A stretch of 64,000 nt of DNA from Hippasteria phrygiana (GCA_037893225.1 JAZGUH010000002.1:1550001-1614000), one strand, 5' to 3'. Numbered from the stretch's first letter, positions 20,971 through 32,795 are shown. A program made the numbers and translations. The notes: generated from the sequence alone by a model not told the origin.

Positions 20971-22250
20971 TAGGTTGTCCTCGATCCGGGGTATTGGGTA
21001 GGCGTCCTTTGTCGTCACGTCGTTCAGCTTACGGTAGTCCACACAAAACCTCAGCATCCCATCCTTTTTCTTCACCAGGACTACCGGTGACGACCATGGG
21101 CTGGTAGACGGCTCAATCACACCATCCTGTAACATCTTCCCCAGTTGTTCCCCAGTCTGGATCTGGTGTTCAGCCAAACCGGTTTGACCCAACCGTCCGT
21201 CCGGTCCCACAAATGCATCCTCGTAGCTTGTCAAAAGCTGTGCTACTTTATCGTGCTCCGGCCGACTCAGAAGTTGGGCTGCTCTGTCGTGGAGGTCCCG
21301 CAAATGGGCGGGTACCCCATCCCGTGATCCCTTCGCTTCTCCCAGTGCAGCCGCAGTAACATATCCAATGCTGTGGGTTGGGCACGCCTCATCTGAGTCA
21401 TCCAACTCCACTACGCCCTGGGCTTCCACCGGTGCGAACAGAGCCAATCGAGTCCCCTTGTAGATTGTTACCGGATCAGCCGTAGGGTTGAGTACCCGAG
21501 TTGGTATGGTCTCCATCCCCACGTCGATCAGGCTTGTCGACTCCAAATCAGGGTATACGACACCAATCCCTTTCCCTGCCTCCTTCATATGGGGCAGTTG
21601 GCCCCTCAAGACTGTTTCGTGTCCAGCCGGCACGATGGTGTTCTCGAGGATGTGTACTCTTGATACTGAATGCCGCTTCCTCTCATGAATCAAGGGGGTT
21701 TCGATTTCATTGATTAGTATGGCATCTTGGCTCCACTTCCACTGGCAGTTGCAACTGGACAGGAAGTCTATCCCCAGGATTGCCTCCATCTCGATATCCG
21801 CCACGGTGCAGTTGTGATTGATGATTTGTTGCCCAACCTGGAGTCTGAAACCTGCCGTACCCCACGCCTTCATGGGACTACCATTCGCCATCTTTAGCGT
21901 GGGCGACATTTGTCGGAGCTCCGGCTTCCCCTCTGTCATCTTCAACGACTCATACACCTGCCTAGATATGATGGTCAGTGAGGTACCAGTGTCCAGCAAG
22001 AACCGAACAGATATACCAGCAATCTGGCCCAGTACGAAACTGGGTCCCAGCTTCGCCCTGGGGTTCGTTTTACGCCCTTGCTGTTCCTCTCCATTCAAAA
22101 ATGTTCTGTGTTCTGTGGGCTCCCGTCCATCCCGCTCCTGTTTTCCGTTGTCGCCAAAATTCTGTCTGGCTCCTGTGCCCTTTACCCCCATTGGCATTGT
22201 AGGACCGACCGCGCTTGGGGCACTCCCTCCTGTTGAGGATATACAATTTT
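20971..22250 (-). pseudogene. Ty3/Gypsy LTR retrotransposon pol fragment (protease + start of reverse transcriptase)
   Basis: One open minus-strand frame begins at 22197 or upstream. Residues 68-73 are LDTGTS, the aspartic-protease active site, and LGIDFL at 141-146 fits the downstream protease motif. Near residue 358 it enters the reverse-transcriptase fingers with [20 protein letters not shown] and [10 protein letters not shown]. The linker before DGVIEPS is about 25 residues shorter than usual, suggesting an in-frame deletion. The RT palm, RNase H and integrase are absent: Gypsy similarity stops at about residue 409, where the MITE at 20680-20970 begins. The ORF runs on into the MITE only by chance. 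LTRs are not visible. A defective copy. Confidence 0.8.
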
Positions 22251-22915
22251 AGAGGAAGACTTTTTTTAAAAGTCACACCCCATTGGCAAAGTTTTGATAA
22301 ACCCCCCATTCACAATGGTCTAGGATTTCCTCTGTTTACAACTTGTATATATATTTCATGCAATTTGCTTCCTTCCGACTTTTGATAGCAATAATTCAGT
22401 TTTGATGAAAACATCAAATTTCAATTACATTAGGGAGCAGTGTAGAATTAAAGAAGTGGTCACTCAAGGTTGACTTGGAGGTTTTACCAAGTTGGAGTGC
22501 CATGCACCGCGAGGTACCGTCAAAACCCTGCGTTACAGGGCTCCTTTCACTCAGGGAGGGTCAGGGTGCACTGGTGGTACTTTCCTTTCCTTCCACGGCA
22601 TAATTCAGGTAGAAGGCCTCACATTGGGGTTTTCTCCCACCCCTATAAAGTGAAACTTTTTCATTTCTCTAAAAGCTGAACATCTCTTCATCTTCTCTTC
22701 ACACGTGCGAGATACAGCAAGATATGCACACTCGAGGAATCCTTGGTTTCGGATCAGAACCAGAAACAAATAAAGTAAAAACTTTCATGCTTCCCAGGCT
22801 AGCATAGCTCCCATTCAATGTACAATAAATACTCTGTGTAGAAGCTGAAGAGCTACTGCAAAATAATTATTAAAAACTTAACTATAATCGGTTTGTTAGA
22901 ATTATAACTTTAAAA

Positions 22916-23345
22916 AGTCGTATACTCATTGAGTGATCCCCACAATGTTGCTTCCCCATATGATGCACGATATGGGGCAGAGGGAAACCCCCCCCCCCCC
23001 CCCCTTTTGTGTTGGTAATTGTGTTCCCGGAATCTCAGGAATTATTTTCAGATGTCTAGGGGGGATGTGTTAGGTAACAATAGTCTGGAGTGTGTATAGG
23101 GTATAGGGACAAAAGGGGGTACCCCTCTGCCCCATATCGTGTTGGGTATATGCTTCCCATGTTGTAGCGTAAAATTGGACGTGATCCCTGGCTGTATAGC
23201 GTTCTAGGTTTATGACTTCTGACTAGCGCCCCCGAAGAAATACACTGACAACTTGAGAGACCGCCAACAGAGCTCAGTTGGCAGAGCGCCAGTACGGTAT
23301 TCCGGAGGTCGCAGGTTCAAATCCTGCTCCTGCCAGGTTTCTTTG
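22916..23345 (+). mobile_element. tRNA-derived SINE copy interrupted by a MITE
   Basis: Begins GTCGTATACTCATTGAGTGA, is interrupted at 22957-23150, resumes TTGTAGCGTAAAATTGGAC, and ends with the tRNA-like part (GAGCTCAGTTGGCAGAGCGC, GGTTCAAATCCTGC, TCCTGCCAGGTTTCTTTG). Same order without the MITE at 59225-59475. Confidence 0.7.
22957..23150. mobile_element. hAT-type MITE, 194 bp, 8-bp TSD, nested in a SINE
   Basis: Flanked by TGCTTCCC at 22949-22956 and 23151-23158. Inverted ends share CACGATATGGGGCAGAGGG. A second copy lies at 63296-63475 with flanks AAGGATGA / AAGGATTA. Eight-base duplications indicate a hAT-like transposase acting in trans. It contains an 18-C tract. Confidence 0.8.
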
Positions 23346-23639
23346 TTTAATTTTTAACTTTAACTCTTGCCAAATTTTCCCGTTTTGCTTACCATTGCAT
23401 CTAAAAGAAATCAGCCTGGCATCCGTGGAATTCTACTTAACGTCCGCAGTGTTATGAATATATTAAGTAAATTGCAAGCTACTGTTGCATCCAGAGTCCA
23501 ACTACTGCCGCAATCACCGAAACCTGGCTCCACTCAACAATACCCGACTCGATCTGCGGTTTTGGACACCCAACTTTATTCATTGTTTTGCAAAAACAGG
23601 AATTGACACATTATCACATTATTGCCAAGTCCTAATTCT

Positions 23640-24190
23640 TCTTCGGTTGAAGTGACTCAAATTATTTTGTGCGGAGGCAGGAGGCGGCCGTGAGATTTTC
23701 GTACGGATTCACGGGCGCCGCGGCCTCTACGATTTTGTTTAGCGATCCCCGCACGGGCACCGCGCGGAAGCCGCGCGCTGATCGTGCAGAAAACGCAAGA
23801 TTTTAGGTGGACATTGGGGCCAAACAAAATCGCACGGAGATTGTAGGCTCTTGGGACAATCGCACGGCCCTCACACAGCTATCGCAAGGTTTCCGCTCGC
23901 TGCCCGTGCATGTACCCGTGAAATCGCACGGATATCGCACGGATATTGAGCAGTCATCCCGCGGCAACCCCACAGCGGCCGCACCATCTCCGCGCAGCCT
24001 CTGTACGGCTTTGCCCTGGCCTGCCCCCGAGGGCCCGCACGAGAAATCACACGATGCTCGTACACAATGTGAACACATACGCCTTAGCACGTAGCCACCT
24101 ATATACGATGCCTCAAAAATCGTACGGAAAATCGTAGACCCATTTATCGCACGGCGCCCGGGGCAAATGTGAATTAGGCATTAGTGTTAC
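23640..24190. mobile_element. GC-rich foldback-like repeat with ATCGCACGG motif
   Basis: GC-rich sequence with many copies of (A/T)CG(C/T)ACGG and CACGGGC. It ends GGGGCAAATGTGAATTAGGC. Both strands are open by composition. It closely resembles the unit at 24271-24885 in style; no transposase. Confidence 0.4.
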
Positions 24191-24270
24191 TATTGGCCCC
24201 TTTCTGACAATAATATTGGAAAGCTGGAGGATATTTTGAACTCAGTTGATTTAGACAGGTATGTGGGTTT

Positions 24271-24885
24271 CCTCTAACGCCTCAGTCACATATCCACTGA
24301 TTCGGGATAAGGCGCCCGTACGGGCCCAAATTTCGTGGAAAATTGGCAAAATCTCACGGCGTCCGCAAGGGTGCCTTGGCTATCCTGCGGGCGCCTTGTT
24401 CTTTCCTCGCCGTAGGGCGCATCGGGGAGCTTTTAGCGCGGAGTTAAAAGTTCCCGATGTGTCGTAGAAATTTTTACTGGACGTAAGCCCGTAGACGCCC
24501 CGCAGCATTCTTATTTTGGGACGGAATTTCGGGCCCCTCAAATCGTACGGCACCCGTACTATTTCCAAGATTATCGTACGAGTATCTTACGATGTCTGTG
24601 CGAGTCCCTTAGCTCACGAGCCCTGTACAATGTATACAAATCGTACGGGTATCTCACGGCTCCCGTCCGACTCCTTACAGACCTGGCGCGGCGCCCTCGC
24701 GGCTTACACACGGGCACCTCGCGATTGGAGTCGAAAAAACTTCAAAGGGCACCGCGCGGGCCCCGCCAAATAATGTGACTGCTACACACGGATGCCGCAG
24801 ACCCCCGATTTCCAAAAATCTTAGAAATCCGCCGTAGGTAGAAACATTCGTACGAGGCCCGGTGGATATGTGACTGAGGCATTAC
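24271..24885. mobile_element. GC-rich MITE with GCCTCAGTCACATATCCAC termini
   Basis: Left end GCCTCAGTCACATATCCACT is repeated in inverse at the right end (GTGGATATGTGACTGAGGC). The ~615-bp GC-rich interior is rich in CGTACGGGC/CGCACGG words. Target duplication is uncertain (TAA versus TAC). Confidence 0.6.
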
Positions 24886-25062
24886 TTGGTGATACAGTCA
24901 ATTGAAAACCTTGCTGGCTGATTTGATGGACTTCTTGTGTTTTGATCAACTGGTCAATGAGACTACAAAGTAATCGGCTGACTTTCAATCTAACTCCATC
25001 GTTGATTTAATTTCCACATCCCGCCCTGATCGGGTGTGAGTGACACCGATGTTTTTGATGGT

Positions 25063-25236
25063 ATGGCCAGCAAATCATGGCCAGCAAAATCATGGCCAGC
25101 AAAATCATGGCCAGCAAAATCATGGCCAGCAAAATCATGGCCAGCAAAATCATGGCCAGCAAAATCATGGCCAGCAAAATCATGGCCAGCAAAATCATGG
25201 CCAGCAAAATCATGGCCAGCAAAATCATGGCCAGCA
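25063..25236. repeat. 15-bp minisatellite, CATGGCCAGCAAAAT x ~11
   Basis: Eleven near-perfect copies of a 15-bp unit. Since 15 is divisible by three, frames on both strands stay open, giving false repeat ORFs (SWPAK and MILLA repeats). Confidence 0.95.
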
Positions 25237-25329
25237 CATCATCTCCTTTAGGATAAGGGGTTCTCCTGGTAAACTTCCTTGCCAAGTCCGTCACATCAAC
25301 CAATACCATAAGTCTGATCCTTAAACCCT

Positions 25330-27200
25330 AACCCTTGGGCATTTTACTACGAAGTGTCCTCAACCTGTCAAAATCTAACAACGCAGTATACCTACAATGT
25401 ATGGCACATTCTTTGGACTTTAGACAAATTGGGGCATCATACAATGTAGCTCTATGTAAAGTATTGGACTGACGGTGCCATGGCCCTAAAGTCCTAAACC
25501 CATCAAAATTAGACAAAACCTGCTGTCGGAGTTTGTAAGGCTTGGGGTAGTTGGGGTTAATCCAACCAAATGCAAAACTGTTTGTTTCTCGTGGAAACGA
25601 TTAGTGATGCCATCCTATCAGCTTGGCGATTCTTCATTTGAATGTGTGGAGTGTGGACTCAATCAAACTACCTGGATATGTACATTTCAAAGCAATATCT
25701 ATACAAACAAGTCCAGGATTGTGTCACTAAGTGCAATATAACTGTCGGCCTCATCTGGGTGATTACTGGTGGATTTACTTCTAATGTTGCTCTCCGTTTA
25801 GACTCTTGTTTTAGCTACATTGGATTTCTGTTCTCCCATTTGGTGGTTGTTCAATAAAAAGCACATCACGCAGCGAGAGACCATCCAGCAAAGAGAGCAA
25901 GTAGAACCATTCTAAAACAAGGTTTTCAGGAACAATCTTACAAAGATCGCATTAAGTCTCTACTAGGCCATATGACTGAATAACCGAAGGGATTTTTTGG
26001 AATATATCATAATATTGCTAAACTGCTCGTTAACCTATCGTTTGACTTTATGAGTAAATTTGTAAGCACTTTTGTTGTTAATCGTATTTTTCGATGGTAT
26101 TTTTTGTTGTCCTTATTCCCTATTTCTTACAAATATCAGCCTTAAAAATAAAGTTGATAGTGCAAATATCAAGCCAAAATATGTGTTTGAAATAAAAATT
26201 TAAAAACTAGGAAAAATTAAGATTGTTTTTTATTTTAATTGTAATAAAGTATCTTAAAAAAGAAAGTGCTTTTTGTTGTAGCCTGTTTTCTTTATTCTTT
26301 TCAATTTTGGAGGATCAGTCACATTGCCCTTTTTTCTCTTAGAGTCCACGCACCCACCCAGTGTAGCCTGATACCCTTGTTGATTTGAGATTTTTCACCA
26401 TTAAAATGGCAAAAACACTAACAGAAATTCAAGTCTTTCTGCTCATTTCTTGCCTCGAACGTGTGCTATGCATGCATACAACTGAATTTATTGGCAAACC
26501 AGTCTAGTGGCCAGAGCAACCTCTTACACCATTCACATAATGCAATGTTTAAACATCCATTTATCATGCTAAGCTGTTCAAAAAGAAGAATGATCATATT
26601 TAAACATAATGTATCCAAACCAGCTCAACTAAGGAGTAGACAAGGAGGAATCAATGGAGTAAGACTTCAGTCGGATAGTAATTTCCTACAAAACATTCAA
26701 ATTATGCCTGCCCTGTGGGCCTGGAATGTTGGAAATTTAGTTCCCAAGCATAAATGAAAAACCAACACTAATTTTTAAGACCAAATTTCACTTTTGGCTA
26801 CTATTGGACACACATAAGATATGTTCCATCTAATAATGGTGGTACATTTCACCTTTGTTTGCCACAGGAAATTGTAGGGAAATGATTTATGATACAATAA
26901 TGAACCCATTTTCCTAAGATAACTTTACTTTAAAATGCCAAATTTTGATAAAAGAAAAAACAAGGAAGCTTAAATATTGTACCTTTTTGGGTTCTTAGGT
27001 GTAGAAGGTCTTCTTAAACAAACTATACATGTAGTAATAATCTCTTCTGTAATTAGTCCAGTATGAGGAGTAATGAATTTTATGAGACATGGGTGACCAG
27101 TGAATTGGCAGTGGTGATGATCACCGAAAATATAAGCTAGTGGGGACTATGTAAGCAATGTCATACTGTTGGAACTCCCTTTGAATCATTCCTCCATGGT
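25330..27200. other. no gene seen apart from a possible 3' UTR
   Basis: A/T-rich, without supported ORFs. It may hold the 3' untranslated region of the minus-strand gene ending at 27281: a TTTATT (AATAAA on minus) lies at 26291-26296. Confidence 0.35.
26291..26296 (-). terminator. candidate polyadenylation signal (AATAAA, minus strand)
   Basis: AATAAA on the minus strand about 1 kb downstream of the stop codon at 27281. Other A/T-rich candidates exist nearby; chosen only by position. Confidence 0.25.
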
Positions 27201-27280
27201 TTAACACAACAGCAGTTGTGACTTGGTTTTTATATGTGATCATTGCATTGCTAATGCAGCTCTGTTATGGCCTGGTCATG

Positions 27281-27394
27281 TCATTGTGGTCCTCCCCATC
27301 TCACATCACTCAGTCCATGGAATTGTCTCTTAAGGCTGTTGGGATCTGCCCATTCAGATCCAAGGAAAGAATCATCATGTTCAGCTTCCAGCTT
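27281..27394 (-). CDS. conserved host gene, last coding exon
   Basis: On the minus strand an acceptor TCTCTCATCTTTGCAG precedes a 38-codon exon with KLEAEHDDSFLGSEWADPNS, then LKRQFHGLSDVRWGGPQ and a TGA at 27281-27283. Phase 0 matches the donor of the exon at 41512-41607, so the two read through as one protein tail: a charged helix followed by an acidic linker and a WADPNSLKRQFHG motif. The motif looks like the conserved C-terminus of a small animal protein, but I cannot name it. The intervening intron is about 14.1 kb and carries the nested Penelope-like element. The N-terminal exons are not identified. Confidence 0.6.
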   Translation of the reverse strand, partial: KLEAEHDDSFLGSEWADPNSLKRQFHGLSDVRWGGPQ

Positions 27395-27599
27395 CTGCAA
27401 AGATGAGAGATAAGAGGACATACTCCGCTTTTAGCACAAGTGTTTAAGCCAAAGTAAATGAATTAAATCTTAGCTGAACATACATGCACAGGGTGAGTCA
27501 AACATTACCAAATTAGCTATTTTCCATATTAGGAAATCCTGCCTAGATTATTTTCACAGAATACACTGTATACATGTAACAGCCCAAATATAACAGCCC

Positions 27600-27712
27600 T
27601 ATTTTGGGAGACCACCAACATAGGGCAAGATGGTTCAGTTGGTAGAGTGCCGGTAAGGTTCCGGAGGTTGCAGGGTCAAATCGCACTCCTGCCAGTTTTC
27701 TTTGTTCACTTT
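27600..27712 (+). mobile_element. tRNA-derived SINE copy
   Basis: Shares TTGGGAGACCACCAACATAG, GTTCAGTTGGTAGAGTGCCG and CTCCTGCCAGTTTTCTTTGT with the other copies. The box B region is mutated (GGGTCAAATCGC). Confidence 0.65.
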
Positions 27713-28059
27713 GAAAATGTATCCCAAATAATCAGTTTGCTGTGGTACCAAAAACTAAGACTCTTTTAGAAGTATGTTTACACCACCATAACATATATAC
27801 TGTACAGCCCGTTATTGTCCTAAAAGAAAATCCTATTTTTCACCTCTTTGCTCAATTGTCAATGTAAAACTAACATGCTTTGTCTTCCATGTGCATTGCT
27901 AGCCTACAGAAGGCTATTGGTCTATGCTTTAGGTAGCTTTGAAAATACACTAATAATACAATGTACATCTAGCACAACTGGACAAAGTCCCTAAATACCA
28001 TCCTTCTTCAAAAGACAATAAATCACCAATAACTTAGGTAAATTTGATGTTTCTGTGTT

Positions 28060-28345
28060 AAAATGATATGCATGCAAAATTTCTTAACAATATATGGTTT
28101 GATGTTTCGAACTTAAGCAAGTTCTTTCTCAAAGGCAAATGACAGAGTACAAGAAACAAACATGTAGCGAACACACATGCAAGAGGGGGTGGGTGGTGAA
28201 ACACAAAAGAGGAATACAGAGGAGAGTGGCAGTGGGTGAACATCAAAAGGAAGGGGACCAGACAGCAAGGAACAAAGGAACAAAGGGGTGTGGTTAGGGT
28301 TATGGTAGGGATGAAAGAGGGGAGGGATTACTACAATTTTTCTGC
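28060..28345 (-). mobile_element. inverted copy of the Penelope-like 3' end
   Basis: In reverse complement it matches 40.16-40.395 kb: CATCCCTACC-TAACC, CCTCTTTTGTGTTTC, TCTTGCATGTGTGTTC, TGTTTGTTTCTTGTACT, and TTTGCCTTTGAGAAAGAACT. It lies head-on against the 5' side of the same element, the inverted terminal arrangement often reported for Penelope-like insertions. Confidence 0.65.
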
Positions 28346-30100
28346 CTCTCCCGATGTATCCCTGCAGGTTTGCAGTTATCTCCCTCTCCCTGCTTTGGTA
28401 TCCTCTCCCCGCCTCTTCAAAGGAGATGGAATCAAATTCTACATGGTGCCTCTATTAATTATAAACTCATCAATATCCTCTCTCAAGAGTGTCAAATTAC
28501 ACTTCAGAACATCCATCAGAATATTGCCCACCTCGACTCGGAACTTAGATCAAGTTGTTTTCAGAGTCTCACACCAGATACAGTACCGTAATTTTCAGAA
28601 TATAGGCCGTGCAGAGTATAAGCCGCAGCACGCAAAAATCTGCAAATTAAGATTTAAAGTTGGCATATTAGCCGCACCGGCATATAAGCCGCACCGCGAC
28701 GCTGATGACGTCCAACCGCAAAAGTCATCGTGCTGCATGTAAATGGTTTCACTACACATGCAATCCTGCGGAAAGAAAGGGCGAGTTGGGGGGGGGGTCA
28801 ATATCGACGCCATCTTACCTGACTTCAATTTAAGTGTCTGGTTCCCGCTATGATATTCTTATTAAAAAATACGCAATTATCGAGAGTCGGCAAACAGACA
28901 AAGCAATCCAACTGTTATACGAGTATCAAATGAATGAGGAGCGCGGTGTGTAATACCAGCGACGTACTGCCCATGGAAGTGCAGTGGACAGCACCCTCAT
29001 TCGACGCGTACGGAGCCCATTAATAACCTTTCATGAGTCCTCGAAATTACCAATTTAGGCGGGCTGGATGAGTGTCCTGGGCTGGGTGGGCCGCGCAGCA
29101 GTTCTTCTTGTTCTTTTTTTGACGGGGCGGGAGGGGGGAATAAAGAAGAAAATGACAACTTTAACCACTAATCTGAGCTCAACAGTCACCAATTGACCAG
29201 TGAAATAATAAACAACATGGATTACACAACGATAAAATGGTAATTTCCATGATGAGATTGAAATGGGCCTATCTAACCTTGACTCTGTTCTGTTTAACAG
29301 GAGAAACAAGATGATTAGTGGCTTGCTTGCCAAGCAACATCAACGCAGACAGAGATGTTTCAGATGTCAGAGGCTCCGATCTACATCAGCACCCCCTTCC
29401 AATACTGTAGTTAACCTTTCTTCCTTACCCATATCTGGCGCTGAACATAAACTTCTCTCAAAGGGTCTCAATATTTGTCCTAGAGCTCAGCCAAGATCTC
29501 ACGGAATACTACCGTAGGATCCGTCTCCGCGAGTTTTTCCTTGATTCTGACCCATGTGACCAGGAACCGTTTTGTATCAAAAGTACCTGGGTACCCCCAA
29601 GAATCGTGTACCAGCCCTTGAGACTTATATTCAAGTTGTCAGTTCTCAAGATCACTTTGTCCATAGAACTCATGACAATCTCCCCAGAGAAGAGCGCTTG
29701 GCATTAAATGCCTTGTGCTCCCGCACTGATATCATCATCAAGCCGGCGGATAAAAGTTCAGCTGTGGTCATCATGGATTGTCAACAGTACATTGACGAGG
29801 CCCACCGCCAGTTGAATAATCATACTAACTACATCTGCCTTAACTCTGACCCCACAGGTACATTTCTCCCAAGAGATACAACAGGTGCTTGACGTTATGC
29901 GGTCATGTGACCAGCTGTCCAAGAAAGCTCATAAATTTCTCTCTCCCTCTGACTGTAGGACTGCCAGATGTTATCTCCTTTCAAAGATTCACAAGGCTGG
30001 CAACCCCGGTAGGCCCATTGTCTCTGGTAATGGTTCACCCACAGAATGTATCTCCCTGTTTATTGACAGTTTTCTCAGGGATGAGATTCTGAAAAAAAGA
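28346..30100 (+). pseudogene. Penelope-like element, 5' part of the RT ORF (interrupted)
   Basis: After a foldback insertion (from 28586 to somewhere between 29040 and 29230), the reading resumes with NLDSVLFNRRNKMISGLLAK and LSSLPISGAEHKLLSKGLN. Following frames carry TDIIIKPADKSSAVVIMD and, from about 29885, CYLLSKIHKAGNPGRPIVSG and PTECISLFIDSFLRDEI. The IKPADK and KIHKxGNPGRPIV motifs are diagnostic of Penelope-like reverse transcriptases. Several frameshifts separate the pieces. At about 30100 the frame is cut by an insertion and continues at 31251. Confidence 0.8.
28586..29040 (-). mobile_element. foldback element, CCGTAATTTYCxGAATATAGGCC family, truncated copy
   Basis: Starts after a TA at 28584-28585 with CCGTAATTTTCAGAATATAG. 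It matches the reverse complement of 51840-52318, including the in-frame patch near 28830-28952. Similarity ends near 28990 and the far terminus is not found, so the copy is truncated or diverged. Confidence 0.6.
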
Positions 30101-31250
30101 AAAAGTTGGAATTGCTTTCTGTCATGGGAAGTAAGCACGCGTGCAGCTCGAAAAACACTTGCACAGCACCCGGGCACGGCAAAGTCCATACGATTAACAT
30201 GTCAAACAGCACTGCAAGGTATTGGAAAATGCTTGAAGTTTACTATGGTAATATAATGTCATTCGTAAGTATTTTTTATATTTTGAAAAATCTGACAAAA
30301 AGGTACTACAAAATTTAATTATAAATGTTACCAGTCAGAGCGTATCACAAGCGCCTTTCCCCGCAATACAGTTTATTTCGGCATCGCACCCTAGCCTCGT
30401 GCTTTATCCGGGCCCCGGCTCTTTCAATTTCCGGATGAATTCGGACAGAAAAAATCCTCCACAAAGGCTCCAGATTTCGATTCCTCCCACTCCCACCGCA
30501 AGTTATTTTTAATTTCTTTTAATATCAATCTCCTTTAACAGTCCCTCTGCTTTCTAAACGATGTCTTCACGACAAGACACCATGCAAACCAACAATCTCG
30601 AAAGCTGGTGGCGAAATCTCAGGACAAGTACAAGTACCGAACAAGTACAGCAGGCGTGCACCAGATCATTGCACGTGCGTTGCAGCACGCACGGCGCTTG
30701 GTCCGTGCCCGGTCATTGGTTGAAAGCGGAAATTGCCACAAAAACATGCCAATCAGAGCAGTTGTAAGACCGATCGTTGTCCTAACACAAATGCACTTTA
30801 CACAGTGATTGTCATTGGTCAATATGCGTGAGGTATCCCACTTTGTTTCGGCAAGAGCCAATGGAATTCCTTGTTTTATTCTGTCTCTCAATGGCAGCCT
30901 GCACAAAGTTCAATCAGAGAACATTTGTCAACCACTGGTCGATTTTGCCTGGTAACCTATGCACAAAATATAACCTTGGTACCAGGCAAATTCGACCAGT
31001 AACGTTGGTAAATAGTCGATGATCGAACTTGGCCCTGATTCAGGGGATAGACATTCTCGTTCGCGAGGCATATTAAAATTAAAGAAAGGCGTGACACGGG
31101 GCAAAATAGTAAGCAAAACCTGTTTTATTTCGTTTCAAAATTGTTGGAAAGTAAAAGGTCGGAACTTGAAAAGTCAACTTGTCAAGGTCGGAGATTCTAA
31201 AATGTCGGAACGGAAATTCAAAGTCGGATTTTCGAAGTCCCAAAGTCGGA
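30101..31250. mobile_element. ~1.15-kb insertion into the Penelope-like RT gene
   Basis: The host element reads ATTCTGAAAAAAAG on the left and ATTCTGCAAAAAG on the right, a likely imperfect target duplication. The interior has no transposase. It has clustered GCACGTGC/GCACGCACGG words and, near its right end, repeated GTCGGAA/AAAGTCGGA. It contains the hairpin at 30934-31000. Confidence 0.45.
30934..31000. repeat. 21-bp-arm hairpin
   Basis: ACTGGTCGATTTTGCCTGGT(A) pairs with TACCAGGCAAATTCGACCAG(T) with one mismatch and a 25-bp spacer. Confidence 0.8.
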
Positions 31251-32115
31251 ATTCTGCAAAAAGTTTGAAGCATCTCATTCCTGTTTTCTCAAACTCCTCG
31301 TCCCACAGATCCCATCATACCCCAGACTTCCTGCGCAAGCTAGAAGGAATCAAGAACCAGATTTCCAGCACAGTCATCATTTGGGACTTTTGAAGTCTTA
31401 TCTCTGTATACCAACATCCCCCATGAGGAAGTTACATGTGTATTCATGCTTGTTCCTCGGCCCTGGCCAAGGCAGGACACACAATCCCACCCATCAATGA
31501 TATTGGCACCTTCATGAGACTTGTACTAATAACCAAGAACAATTTTTCCTTCCTAGGTAAACACTATCTACAGGTACACAGTACAGCCATGGGCACTCGC
31601 ATGGCCCCCTCCTTTGCATGCCTCTTCATGGGCGACCTCGAAGAGCGCATGCTTGCTTCAGAACCATGTCGCCCCTGGATCTGGTGGAGATATATTTTTC
31701 ATCTGGACCAGTGATCAGGACAGTATCTGGTGACTTTCATTAATCACATTAATTCCTTCCACAGGACCATCAAGTTCACATCAGAGTATTCAGTTCATCA
31801 GACCAACTTCCTGAATGTCACCATCTGCAAGGAAGACAACTCAGTAACCACTGATCTGTATTCCAAACCCACAGACACCCACCAGTTCATGTACCTCCAC
31901 TGCTGTCACCCCAGGCATTGCAAGACAGGCATGGAATTCAGCCAGGCACTCAGGCTCAGAAGGATTTGTTCTAATGATTCTGACTTTTCCCATCATGTAC
32001 AGGTACCATTATGAAGAATAACAGTTGCCAGGGGCCACAGCTACATGTACCGCCAAGTTCAATGTGCTATCACCAGATCCAAGGTGTTTGAAAGGTTTTT
32101 AGCCAAATGGATTAT
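31251..32115 (+). pseudogene. Penelope-like element, RT palm and thumb region
   Basis: Continuation of the RT: HHTPDFLRKLEGIKNQISS, then AMGTRMAPSFACLFMGDLE, WRYI..., NSFHRTIKFTSEYS, TDLYSKPTDTHQFMYLHC and SQALRLRRICSND. The catalytic YxDD box should follow WRY at about 31690. Here WRYI runs straight into FHL, so a small deletion has removed the two catalytic aspartates and shifted the frame. The element is cut at about 32115 by a CR1-like insertion and resumes at about 39330. Confidence 0.8.
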
Positions 32116-32795
32116 CAATGACATATGACCAATACTTGACGAACATAAGTTTGGTAATATCAAAGGATTATCAACAACTCATTATTTAATCAGTCTTATA
32201 TAAATACTATTTTGAGTGGAACTGATAAACCTAACCATGTTGCTTCAATTTGTGCTGTTGATTTCACCAAAGCTTTTGATAATATAGACCATACAATATT
32301 GTTGTTTCTAAATGAATACGATGTGGTGTAAATCCATCTCTCATACCAGTTATTTGTAGTTACCTTGAATCTATAGATCCCAGTGTGTTTATATGGGTGC
32401 AAGTGGACCAATTTTGTTTCTCATTATGATTAATGATGCTGTTCTTATCTTACCTCTCCACTTAGATAGAAGTATGTTGATGATATTACATTGGCTGAAG
32501 TAAGGAATATTTCTAATGCATCAGGTTTACAGAATGAAATTTCAAATCTTTGTTCCTGGTCTCAGGGAAACCACATGAAACCTAAACCGGAAAAGTTATG
32601 CATATTTCCTTTTTAATCAGACAAATTACTTGGTACATCAGTCTTGGAAAGTTTTTAATTGCTTGGTGTTATTATTCAGTCCAATTTAAAATGGGACATG
32701 CATGTGGATCACATTACTTGTATGGCTGGCAAGAGATTATATATTTTATGTATTCTTAAAACAGACATGAGAATGGGTGTTGATAAAAAAAGGAA
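32116..32795 (+). pseudogene. CR1/jockey-like LINE reverse transcriptase fragment
   Basis: Scattered frames show EHKFGNIKGLSTTHYLIS, CAVDFTKAFDNIDHTILL, a VDDITLAE catalytic region, ISNLCSWSQGNHMKPKPEK and LGVIIQSNLKWDMHVDHI. Motif order is that of a non-LTR RT palm to thumb. It is 5'-truncated, as LINEs often are, and sits inside the Penelope-like element. Its 3' part lies at 38700-38935, displaced by ~5.9 kb of later insertions. Multiple stops; dead. Confidence 0.7.

Noticed and set aside
20741..21001. Plus-strand ORF with [14 protein letters not shown] repeats
   Set aside because: Entirely within the TGACCCGG/CCGGGTCA MITE.
23803..24094. Pair of 95-codon ORFs on opposite strands
   Set aside because: GC-rich foldback repeat with low stop frequency; no family or splice support.
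25007..25324. Repeat-protein ORFs on both strands
   Set aside because: Produced by the 15-bp minisatellite, whose period is divisible by three; no flanking coding sequence.
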